The translations under genes and the position numbers were made by a program. This document shows, in pieces, positions 57,167 to 64,000 of a stretch of DNA of 64,000 nucleotides. The stretch spans positions 163,176,753 through 163,240,752 of the forward strand of contig CM028377.1 in the NCBI GenBank assembly GCA_013146195.2, read 5' to 3'. Source of the stretch: Codonopsis lanceolata. Taxonomy: Eukaryota > Streptophyta > Magnoliopsida > Asterales > Campanulaceae. The notes beneath the pieces are model-generated. The model was not told the origin of the DNA. It saw only the letters and a list, made by a program, of their open reading frames with translations, and made no database searches. Numbering within the stretch: position 1 is the stretch's first letter; each line of letters starts with the position of its first letter.

Positions 57167-58389
57167 TGATAAGAAGATAATAAATGAGATACAACTTACA
57201 ACCTAAAGAAAATATATAATAATTTGATTCAATATTCAACCAAGTTTCCTTATTTGATTAAAGAGAAAATAGGAGGGAAAACATTGTTCTTCCCTATTAA
57301 TTAATTTCCTGTCTCTTTTTGTGATTCTAAACATTATTAGTTGGAAGGATTGTTACCTGTAAATTAATTGAATTAACCATAAGGGGATCAGAGAGGAAGA
57401 TGACTTGCAATAAATTTCCTTACAACTTTCCTCTTTATTAATTTGGAAGTAATGATTTTTACCTTTAGTTTATTTTCACAAGAGCAACGAACCCAACAAA
57501 ACGTTGTATGAAGGAAGAACATGATTTGATTATGGATCATTGTTTTTTAGAAAATCTAATTTCCTCTTGATATCGTAGGAGGTCTTCAATTGGTTGACCA
57601 ATGGATTGGGTTGGTCTGGTTCTATATTTTTAAGAAGAAAAGAAAATGGACCAAGACCAAGCTCACCCCACTAATCAATAATTTCTTATTTTCATAATTC
57701 AGACACTTCCATAAGGCCCTGTTTGGGAATAAAAGGAACCAAGTTCATTTGGTTCAGCTCTAATCGAAATTGACCATATTAGGATAATACAGGATTTGAC
57801 AAGAACAAGCTTTATATAAGAAGTTGTTTAGCTCACATTGTGACCTCTTTTAGTTCTTTCAATTTTCCTTTTTCCAAATGGAAAAAGGATTATCAAAATC
57901 AGTGTTGAAACAAAAATAAAGACTCATTGTACCGTGCAATTTGAACAAGTAGAACTGAGGAATCACCATTCATCATTTAAATAATCCACATCTAAGTATC
58001 AAATTCCCAAATTCTATGCAATAAAGCATAAATTCAACCCAAACTTCAATTTTCCAGATTTATTAGTCAAGTTTCCATTAATTAATGATTACGGTTTGGT
58101 TGTGTGTGTGTGTATCTATTAGTCAAGTTTCAATGGTTACTTTATCTCCCTAACTATTGATGGTTACTATTTTTTTTTTTTGATAGGCAAGTTTGACCCC
58201 TTGTTGGTATGGTTACTATCAAAGTCTAAAATTTCATTTATCGCATTAATGGTTTGTATTCTTTTGAGGTGAATTAATTGCATTTTCCAACCACCCAATG
58301 AATCTCAACCGTTGATTTTTTATCCAAGGGACAATATAATAGTAACCATCAATGGTTAGTGAGAGAAAGTAACAATTAAAACCATCCCC

Positions 58390-58428
<39 letters not shown>

Positions 58429-59186
58429 TATAGAGAGAGAGAGAGGGGACTAAGGAGTTCCTGGTGGAATTCGCAAGCAGGAGATCAGGGTATTGAGAAA
58501 AGTATGGCTGCCTGTAGAGCTGTCATATGAAAATAATATATATATATATATATATATGGGAGTATTAGAAATCCATGATGACCTGACTACCCAAATAGCT
58601 TCTAAGTGCAGCATGTCTGTAAATGGAACGTGTGCTTATGCAGCATGTCAGCCTTTCAGAATCTGATTACTGTGGCAAATTGTACTAATTTCTAAGCAAG
58701 TTCATCTTTGAACTGACTACATTCCAATCCAGAAACTATGAGGTGCCTCTGATGCAATCATTATGAACAAATATTTGGAAATAGTTGCCATTATGTTAAG
58801 CGAAGATAAGGAGCAGCAGTGCATTTGCCCTTGAAGGCAGGAGAGTAGACATAAAATAGAATATGAAAATGTCATAAGAAAGCATATTACAGCAATGGAG
58901 AAACAGCAGGGCGCAAGAATAGCATCGCAGAAGAAATTAAAATAAAAAATGTTGCATATTGAATCGAAGAAGAATTTAGACCATGACATACCACGTCTAT
59001 TGGGATCACAAAAGAAAAAAAACTTGTGAGCAGCTATTCGGCAGTACATTTGAACAAAGGCAGCAGGCATGTCTCGAAGTTGAGCCAAATTAGGAATGAG
59101 GCCTCGTATATACGCTTCCATTTCCTGTGAGAGAAAAAAATGTCAGGATTAACATACCAAATTGCACCAAAAAGATGATGCAAACA

Positions 59187-59227
<41 letters not shown>

Positions 59228-62200
59228 TTATTGAATTATACTAAACGAACACAAACTAAAACCCATTTGCTTAAAAGTGTAAACACGCATACATGAGGTT
59301 GAAGGAAACCATCAGAATCTTCATCAAGCTCACTCATATCAATTCTGGCCTGAGTAAGAGAAACCTGAACAAGAATAGAATCGAAAATTGTTACAAAGAG
59401 AATGCAAGTTCAAGTGTACATGATGAAACACATTACTCGTGAACCATGAAGGCCAATCAGATTTACTTGACTAAGCAAACTACTGCCTCATATTATCGCA
59501 AAACGAAATGCTTGACGGCTCCACGTATAATATTTCTTTTATCAGTTATATAGGAAACAGATTTTTTGCTTTTCCACTAGCCTCTCTTCGACAATGGACC
59601 ATCTCGTAAAATAATTGAGTCAATGCAGTAACACAGACCTTATGAATCCATCTGACGCAACAAAAATTTACTGACGGCCTTATCACCCTCTACCATACTA
59701 AGCTTGTGAACAGCTTACATAAGAAGACTGTAGGGTTTCATCACCTTTCTAAACTGACAGTGATGAATGCAGCCGAAGGTTCATACTTCACACAAACTCA
59801 GCTAGACTGGTACACTCTCAACTGTCAGGCTTTTAGTTACTCAACCAGTTATATGCTAAGCAACAACACCATTGACCTGCAGTACCTTTTGTCTCTTGAC
59901 CACTAAACAAATTCTCTCTTCATCCCATAAAAAACGTCCTACTTTCCATTTTAGTTTTTTCTAAAGTCGTATCTTTTTTTCATTTTCTCTTACTTTTTTT
60001 TCTTTTGTGATAGAAAAAGAGGATTTCATAGATAGGGAAAACAAAAGTGGATAAGGAATCCACCACACTACCAAAAAGAACCAAAAATATAAAATAAAAT
60101 CATGGACTAACAACCAAGAGCTGCCTTCCAATTGAGGACCAACCCTAAGACAAGACGCTTCTTACAGAAACTATCAAGAGCCTAACCAAACCTACTGAGT
60201 GCCCTCCAAACGAACCTAATGACCTGACACAGCTCCTCCTCCTAGGTCGTAGCTGTCCATAATTAACAGAGGAGACCAACCTAAGCATATCTCTGAATTT
60301 AAGCTGTGATTTTCCATTATTTTTCCCAACTTTTTCTCTCTTTTCAAAAACATGATGTTGCTCTAATGGGTCGTACCATTAAAATAACAAAGATGTAAAT
60401 TTGCTGCAATTTTAAAAAAATACATATAAAAATGCAAAACTATTTTGAAAAAGTTTTGACTCTTCCAAGTAACAATTTTTTATTTACTTATTGCTTTCAT
60501 TTTATTTTTTTATTTTTTTATTTTTTTTTGGGGGGTGGGGAGGGTCAAAAGTATATTGCCTTCCAAAGTAATATAGAAACAAACACTGCTTAGAAATTTG
60601 CACCATCATTCCATTGTGGAGCCAAATTCAAGGAACCCTTGGTAAGGAATTTCCATCATCTATCATTTTTGCTCACTCGTCTTATTTTTAGTGGGAAGCT
60701 ACTTGATATTAATGTGCCTAAATTTAGGGCTCAATAATGCTCAAGTAAAAGAAATATGTGGCAGAGAAAAGGAGACTGATAAACCTTAGAGAATTAGACG
60801 CACCGTACGCATCACATAAAGGTAAAAGGGCAGAATAGCAATTCTTCCCGACTCATCCTTCTCAAACTTCATGAAATTTGAAGGACTGAAAAAACGCCGA
60901 CATTTAGGGCCTATCTGTTCCGTGCATACAGAAGCAATGTGGCAAAAGTCTTCGTAATTCATCTGAAAACATGAGAATATGAGTCAACTATGGATAACTA
61001 AGGTAAGATAATGCAAAGTCAAGAGATTAAATCAAAGATGGTGGAAAAGATGGAAACCTGAGACATCAATGAAATGACGTCCAAATTATAACGCGACAAA
61101 GATAATTTCTTGGAGTATCAGGTCGATCATATGACAAAATATTAACTAGAAACAAGAAGGCTTCAACAAGGACATGGAAGAAATCAATATGGTTGAATAA
61201 GAAGAAAAGTATTAATGTACCATCCTGTTGCAAACTTCTCAAAATTTTCAAGTATTAATAGGAATAATTATTTATTTTTTAAATTATCTTATCTTATCTT
61301 ATTTTATTATTATTATTATGAGAAGGAACAAATATAAATTAATGTGGCCATTGTAGCATTCAACCACCTACAGACAAATAGACCGTCAACTTTATTGTTT
61401 TTTTTTTTTTTGATAGGTAAGTGTGACCTCTTGTTGGTATGGGGATTGGAACCAATAGCTAGCATTAATAAGTCAATTGGCAAGGTTTTTTAGACTGGCC
61501 ATTCTACGAGGCAAAGACTTAAATGCATCCACAACATCAACTCAATAATATGTTCAGCAGGCTAGATCATTGGGTAGAGGAGGCAAGGGATACATTGCCA
61601 ACTTTGTTTTCAACTCAATACCTTGACCTTGCTAATACAAGTCATTCAAGGTTGTTAGACAATAAAGACTTTAACGTGTCCTCAAAATTAATTTAATAAA
61701 AAGTTAAGCAGACGAGATAAAGTAGCCAAGGAAAGTGACTAACACTATCAGATTTATAAATAAATAACCACTACAGCACAAAGAAACATATATAGAATGA
61801 ATACAAAGATTGCTAATATCCGAGTGTGATTGGGAAGTGTACGAGCCCGAGTAAGAGTGAGAGTCTGCATAAAAGGCGTTCAGTCAATATCTGCGGGAGT
61901 GGGAGTTCCAAGAAAATACTCTGTTCCATTGCAAACTAGCTCTTCCATCAAAACAAGTAAAACCCACATAATAATTGCACAATCAAGTACTATGTGTCAG
62001 GTTAAATTTTGGATCATCTTCATACATTTGCAGAAAACAGAGTGCAATAGATTTCTCAACAACATCAGCAGGGAAGCACTGACTATAAGAAGATATACAA
62101 CCTTTTCAGCACCAGTGGCATCATCAATCACGCAATTTTCTCTTAAGCAAACCCACATAGCATCCAGATCATCAGCATTTAGCAAAAGATCAGATTGTTT

Positions 62201-62957
62201 CTGCATAAAAGAACCGGGGATTAGAATCACATATAGTCAAACCCATATTTTATTTTAATTTTGATAAGTGTAGTATAGTCAAACCCATATTAATAGAGTG
62301 GCATATCTCATCAATCACAAAATGCAATAAATATTAGTAATCATAATGATGTTATAATACGTGGAACTAGAACTCCATACAAGACAGCAACAGAATACAA
62401 AGTATGAGGGTGCAAGAAAAGATGTCTTCAATTACCAAAGGTTATCAATAATCAAGGGCTGGGATCAGTCATACGTAGAAATTTATAAACAATTACAGCT
62501 AATGCATGAGTCCATGTAGTACCTTCAGAAAACGATATTTTGCCAGCCTCTGGACTCTATGGCTGATCGAACCTTCTTCAGGTTTCTGAAGAGAAGGAAA
62601 ACAGGAACTTATAAAACAAAACTAAGATAAATGAGCTGAAAGAAATAAAAGAAAAAAAATTATCACATACTCGTCCAGTTAGAAAATTTAATGTAAATAA
62701 ATATTCCCATTCAAGATCAACTAGGATAAATTGTCTACCAAAGAAAAAAAGAAAGGAATCGCTCAGCAAAAAAGAGGAAAGATATAATGTTTGACTAATT
62801 CATATTCAACTGGACTATAAAATCAAATTCTTGACTTAGTAAGAGAAATAGATCATAATAAATACCCTTTTATAGAAGCTCGGGACTGTGCCAGCTTCAG
62901 CACTTTTTTGTTGCTTCTCTTTGAAAATATCTAGCAAGATTCTTTTTGTTTCAAGCT
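47307..62957 (-). CDS. TON2: PP2A B'' regulatory subunit TONNEAU2/FASS, 5' end off window
   Basis: This is the targeting subunit of protein phosphatase 2A that, in Arabidopsis, works with TON1 and TRM proteins at the cell cortex to order microtubules and the preprophase band. Eleven exons join in phase to 430 residues plus the stop: 62957-62866, 62585-62523, 62200-62102, 60962-60804, 59364-59293, 59124-58992, 53004-52940, 51208-51133, 50821-50720, 48984-48792, 47544-47307. Every intron is GT-AG. The family is about 480 residues, so about 50 N-terminal residues in one upstream exon are outside. Two canonical EF-hand loops, DEDSDGFLQPHE (residues 152-163 of the visible part) and DKDMNGTLSKQE (260-271), are the B'' calcium sites. 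The C-terminus LIDVRGFWAHDNRENLLQ is the family signature. No defect seen; one intron is 6 kb and full of transposons. Confidence 0.95.
47661..48225. mobile_element. Possible hAT element in the last TON2 intron
   Basis: The ends TAGGGCAGCCATAAACAAGC and, on the other strand, TAGGCTGTGTAGTGAACCG are alike only in their first bases, but both are followed by AGCTCAAGCTT- and GAGCTTTGAGCTT-type phrases in opposed orientation, as in a common plant hAT group. No 8-bp TSD was found. A Stowaway MITE sits inside. Confidence 0.4.
47825..48063. mobile_element. Stowaway-like MITE, 239 bp, in TON2 intron
   Basis: The left end CTTCCTCCGTAATGAGTGTC and right end (TCCCCTCCGCCCCAAAAG on the other strand) are flanked by TA at 47823-47824 and 48064-48065. 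The match of the ends is limited to about 12 bases. Confidence 0.6.
48300..48690. repeat. Tandem duplication in TON2 intron, period about 225
   Basis: Two diverged copies (48300-48450 and 48525-48675) share TGGAGGCTT, CACAAGC or TGCAAGC, AGAGAATTTT, TGTAGGAAG, CTATCAGG, GGATGCTYCCCTTCTYTTCTTCC. Confidence 0.7.
48792..48984 (-). CDS. TON2: TON2 exon: FDEHVRRGKTGG...ADIHTLF
   Basis: 193 bases between CAATAG and GTGAAG. It includes MDFESFLDFVLALENKDTPE and LTYLFRCLDLHGRGYL. Confidence 0.95.
49227..49466. mobile_element. Stowaway-like MITE, 240 bp, in TON2 intron
   Basis: The ends ATCCCTTTGTTCGAGGCAAA and, on the other strand, CTCCCTTTGTTCTACCCAAA are inverted repeats of about 28 bases with AGAGTCxAC following. 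TA flanks are at 49225-49226 and 49467-49468. Confidence 0.8.
49467..50719. other. TON2 intron sequence, nothing further seen
   Basis: Ordinary AT-rich intron. A phrase of about 35 bases (CGTTTCAACTTTCACCCTCG with GAATGATATGC) is repeated in tandem near 50100-50175. Confidence 0.5.
50720..50821 (-). CDS. TON2: TON2 exon with second EF-hand
   Basis: 102 bases between TGCCAG and GTAGGT. It reads MFLALDKDMNGTLSKQELRE and on to TDIFIER; both end codons are split and match their neighbours. Confidence 0.95.
50965..51040. repeat. Possible SINE fragment
   Basis: The phrases CAACCACAAGTAGTTGGGAT and AGGCTTTGTTGAGTTG resemble a widespread plant SINE-like sequence (AAGTAGTTGGGATAxGGCTT). No TSD was made out. 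Confidence 0.35.
51133..51208 (-). CDS. TON2: TON2 exon: ESEEEVTDTEQAENWFSL...RIC
   Basis: 76 bases between GATAG and GTGAGT. It ends with one base of an Asp codon. Confidence 0.94.
51963..52203. mobile_element. Stowaway-like MITE, 241 bp, in TON2 intron
   Basis: The ends CTCCTTCCGATCCTAAAAAA and, on the other strand, CTTCCTCCGTTCCTATGAAA are inverted repeats. TA flanks are at 51961-51962 and 52204-52205. Confidence 0.8.
52206..52939. other. TON2 intron sequence, nothing further seen
   Basis: Open stretches here on both strands (119 and 93 residues on the minus strand, 65 on the plus) have no recognisable domain and no splice logic with TON2. Confidence 0.5.
52940..53004 (-). CDS. TON2: TON2 exon: KACIKKVLLSNCLQELMELHQ
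   Basis: 65 bases between TTTGCAG and GTAATG. The first two bases complete the Gly codon. It follows the 5987-bp intron. Confidence 0.94.
53225..55640 (-). pseudogene. LINE 3 fragment: ORF2 RT region in the 6-kb TON2 intron
   Basis: This is a LINE truncated at both ends, on the same strand as TON2. Reading leftward it shows the RT N-terminal region (SRIQCLKEGDRNTRFFH, ALRGLRGDKAPGLDGFSMAFF), LNASFITLIPKKKGAKDL, AKVLSLRLRKVLSKLI with QRAFAGDRQIVDA, SLRGLRQGDPLSPFLFI, the catalytic SHLLFADDTLVFCGA (near 54150), VYLGLPLGAKHK and the connection region (FEVGNGSKVRFWKDKWCD, SWSPIFRRDLH). Endonuclease and RNase H are absent. Frames change at least eight times. It is a different family from LINEs 1 and 2 (different wording throughout). 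A hAT MITE interrupts its 5' side at 55280. Confidence 0.85.
55280..55574. mobile_element. hAT-type MITE, 295 bp, inside LINE 3
   Basis: The ends CACCGGCGGATCTAGG and, on the other strand, CTGTGGCAGATCCACA belong to the CAGTGGCGGAxCCA group common in plant hAT MITEs. A perfect 8-bp TSD GCTAAGGT flanks it (55272-55279 and 55575-55582). Taking it out rejoins the LINE text. Confidence 0.85.
55967..55981 (+). mobile_element. Extremely truncated SINE tail, 15 bp
   Basis: The body is only TACTTATCAAAAAAA, the last bases and A tail of the SINE family seen at 63258. It is bounded by a 13-bp direct repeat AACCCTCACATCT (55954-55966 and 55982-55994). Confidence 0.65.
55998..56894. mobile_element. hAT-like element with GGATAC-rich ends, 897 bp
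   Basis: The left end CTAGGTTGCACGGATACGG and the right end (CTATGATGCATGGATACGG on the other strand) match at 16 of 19. Both sides then carry arrays of GGATAC or GTATCC hexamers (about six on the left, over ten on the right). The 8-bp flanks CATCTGAT (55990-55997 and 56895-56902) are identical, which points to the hAT superfamily. The interior has no transposase. A CT-rich tract lies at 56525-56600. Confidence 0.8.
56903..58159. other. TON2 large intron, AT-rich, microsatellites
   Basis: No gene seen. A TA microsatellite lies at 57131-57163. A GT tract lies near 58097. The phrase GACCAATGGATTGGGTTGGTC (57597-57617) is partly self-complementary. Confidence 0.5.
58171..58208 (-). mobile_element. 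Truncated SINE, 38 bp
   Basis: On the minus strand the body is ACCAACAAGGGGTCAAAC, then TTGCCTATCA and an A tail. An 11-bp TSD ATGGTTACTAT flanks it (58160-58170 and 58209-58219). It is the 3' end of the SINE family at 63258. Confidence 0.75.
58395..58450. repeat. TA/TACA and GA microsatellites
   Basis: TA repeat with ACATA interruptions followed by (GA)n. Further TA runs lie at 58533-58557 and 59189-59224, all in TON2 introns. Confidence 0.9.
58992..59124 (-). CDS. TON2: TON2 exon: EMEAYIRGLIPNLAQL...DPNRR
   Basis: 133 bases between TCACAG and GTATGT. It ends with one base of a Gly codon finished 6 kb downstream at 53004. Confidence 0.95.
59293..59364 (-). CDS. TON2: TON2 exon with first EF-hand
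   Basis: 72 bases, phase 0, between GTTCAG and GTATGC. It reads VSLTQARIDMSELDEDSDGF and on; the calcium loop's last Glu is the first residue of the next exon. Confidence 0.95.
59365..60803. other. TON2 intron, 1.4 kb
   Basis: No gene seen. Around 60003-60130 the text (TTTGTGATAGAAAAAGAGGA and following) looks like the minus-strand 3' end of a LINE, with no clear TSD. A T-rich run followed by GGGGGGTGGGG lies at 60495-60540. Confidence 0.45.
60804..60962 (-). CDS. TON2: TON2 exon: MNYEDFCHIASVC...YLYVMRT
   Basis: 159 bases, phase 0, between TTTTCAG and GTGCGT. It includes RRFFSPSNFMKFEKDESGRI and ILPFYLYVMRT. Confidence 0.95.
61397..61462 (-). mobile_element. Truncated SINE copy, about 65 bp
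   Basis: The minus strand reads GGTTCCAATCCCCATACC, then AACAAGAGGTCACACTTACC and TATCA with an A tail. It contains the B-box-like GGTTCCAATCC and the 3' end of the family at 63258. No TSD found. Confidence 0.6.
62102..62200 (-). CDS. TON2: TON2 exon: KQSDLLLNADDLDAMWVC...GAEK
   Basis: 99 bases, phase 0, between TATGCAG and GTTGTA. It includes LRENCVIDDATGAEK. Confidence 0.94.
62523..62585 (-). CDS. TON2: TON2 exon: KPEEGSISHRVQRLAKYRFLK
   Basis: 63 bases, phase 0 at both ends, between TCTTCAG and GTACTA. RVQRLAKYRFLK is fully conserved in plant B'' proteins. Confidence 0.94.
62866..62957 (-). CDS. TON2: TON2 exon (first visible): ELETKRILLDIF...SFYKR
   Basis: 92 bases between TTTGCAG and GTATTT. 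It starts with the last two bases of a Glu codon, so a further upstream exon must supply one base. It opens the conserved ELETKRILL helix region. Confidence 0.92.
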
Positions 62958-63058
62958 CTGCAAAGGGGAATAGGGACACATGGTTAGAGTGCTAAGCAAA
63001 ATGTACTACTATAACAAATCTACTTGCACTTGCAAAGATAAACATGAATAGATATATT

Positions 63059-63150
63059 TTTTTTGATAAGTAAAGCATGAGTATTATTAACAAGCGTCAA
63101 AAAAGGAGACGCTACCTTGTACACTGGAAGTATATATCTATTCATAATAT
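63059..63150 (-). mobile_element. Truncated retroposon 3' end, 92 bp
   Basis: On the minus strand the text ends GCATGCTTTACTTATCA-like (CTCATGCTTTACTTATC) and an A tail. A 15-bp TSD ATGAATAGATATATT flanks it (63044-63058 and 63151-63165). Just inside the right TSD lies an inverted copy of it (ATATATCTATTCAT, 63132-63145), so the right edge can fold. It is probably a 5'-truncated LINE end. Confidence 0.65.
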
Positions 63151-63257
63151 ATGAATAGATATATTATGGGGTTGGCATCTGTAAAAGAAGATTATACAAC
63201 TTCAAACTAGTGATTAATACAAGTTAAGCACAAGTAACTGAGTAGATCCACTAGAAA

Positions 63258-63362
63258 AAAAATTTATTGATAAGTGTGACCCCTTGTTGGTTTGGGGATT
63301 GGAACAAAGGACCTCAAGGTCTTTGCCTAAGTGCCCTTGCCATCTCTCCCAACCCCAGGGTC
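63258..63362 (-). mobile_element. tRNA-derived SINE, 105 bp (reference copy)
   Basis: The minus strand opens GACCCTGGGGTTGGGAGAGA, with an A-box-like AGATGGCAAGGGC and a B-box-like TTGTTCCAATCCCC at tRNA spacing, then CAACAAGGGGTCACACTTA and TCAATAAATTTT as tail. A 13-bp TSD GATCCACYAGAAA flanks it (63245-63257 and 63363-63375, one mismatch). Shorter copies of the same 3' end occur at 55967, 58171 and 61397. Confidence 0.8.
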
Positions 63363-63375
63363 GATCCACCAGAAA

Positions 63376-64000
63376 TGAACTCTTCCCCTACCTATCAATC
63401 ACAATTCACAAGCAGTACTACATACATCAAGGAATCGCTTCAAAAGGACTATTTGAATTCCTCGGGTGCATATTGAAGGGGATAAAGCATCTAAATAAAG
63501 TTGGGTACAATTGAGCCCACACACTGTGGGTGTTGTTTTTGTGGATTGCTTAGGAAAGTTTCTAATAATCCTGAGCTCATGCTTCAAGTTTGGCACCCAT
63601 TACCAAAATATACAAACAGTGGAATCTTATTATCCTATTACCGTAATAAGATTCTAGTAACAATCCTTATATTTTTTCCATTCAAACATTAGGTTGAACT
63701 AAAATATTGGGAAGGACTCTACTAAAATGTTAATCAAGGGAAGATAATAGAAACAAATTTAGATGGCTTTGTGTAGATCAACAATGAGGATTCCACCCCA
63801 CAAAGAAGGGAAAAGATACCCGCTCTTTTTAGGAATCTCATTCACTGAGGAATGAGGATCTTACGAAAAATTATGTGCATTAAACATAAGATTCAAGCTA
63901 AACATAATTACATACAGAGATTCCCATTTCCCCACCTCATTCCTTCCATCCAACATAGCCTAAAGGTTTTAAGAAACATTCTATAGTTGATGACAGCCAT
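63376..64000. other. TON2 first visible intron, no exon found
   Basis: I looked on the minus strand for an exon ending in Met plus one G before GT, as the next exon requires, and saw none. The missing first coding exon therefore lies beyond 64000. Confidence 0.6.

Noticed and set aside
61830..62258. 142-residue plus-strand open stretch
   Set aside because: It lies opposite a TON2 exon and intron and has no domain; the minus-strand exon explains the region.

Overview
This window is nuclear DNA of a flowering plant, almost certainly a eudicot. It is AT-rich, has an intron-rich conserved plant gene, and is packed with plant transposon families (Tat-type Ty3/gypsy, L1-like LINEs, hAT, Mutator, Stowaway, SINEs). 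I see no prokaryotic operons, CRISPR arrays, rRNA genes or functional tRNA genes. The species cannot be told from the sequence alone.

Positions 1-21470 hold one decayed Ty3/gypsy element on the + strand that runs off the left edge: protease, reverse transcriptase, RNase H, integrase, purine tract and a 3' LTR-like segment. It has been cut open by later insertions whose edges can be read from target-site duplications (TSDs): a 1278-bp solo LTR in the RT (TSD ACTTC), a 5.1-kb LINE in RNase H (18-bp TSD), and an 8.4-kb hAT unit further on in RNase H (TSD CCGCTTAC). The hAT unit itself carries a second LINE of the same family on the opposite strand.

Positions 21471-45300 are intergenic repeats. 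The core is a three-copy tandem array (32420-42583, units of 3.1-3.6 kb). Each unit carries a TATA box and a possible two-exon micro-gene on the - strand. Older diverged relatives of the array flank it on both sides, and they act as empty-site controls for several insertions: a hAT element at 24000, a Mutator element at 26580, a SINE at 31287, two Mutator-type MITEs, and a Pack-MULE candidate at 43015-44655. The Pack-MULE candidate carries a SKP1-like gene fragment and an unusual minisatellite built from an 8-mer in both orientations. It is the most interesting object in the window.

Positions 45500-47300 hold a hAT element with a Stowaway MITE inside it, and two tandem degenerate GRF-type zinc-finger exons.

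Positions 47307-62957 (- strand) hold the one clearly functional gene, the B''-type regulatory subunit of protein phosphatase 2A orthologous to TONNEAU2/FASS. Eleven coding exons are readable, giving 430 residues and the stop with consistent splice sites and phases. The first coding exon (about 50 residues in the family) lies beyond the right edge. One intron is 6 kb and holds a LINE fragment, which itself contains a hAT MITE, together with a GGATAC-rich hAT-like element and SINE stubs. The gene pairs PP2A catalytic and scaffold subunits with the TTP (TON1-TRM-PP2A) complex that organises cortical microtubules. Nothing else in the window is likely to act with it; the rest is transposon history.
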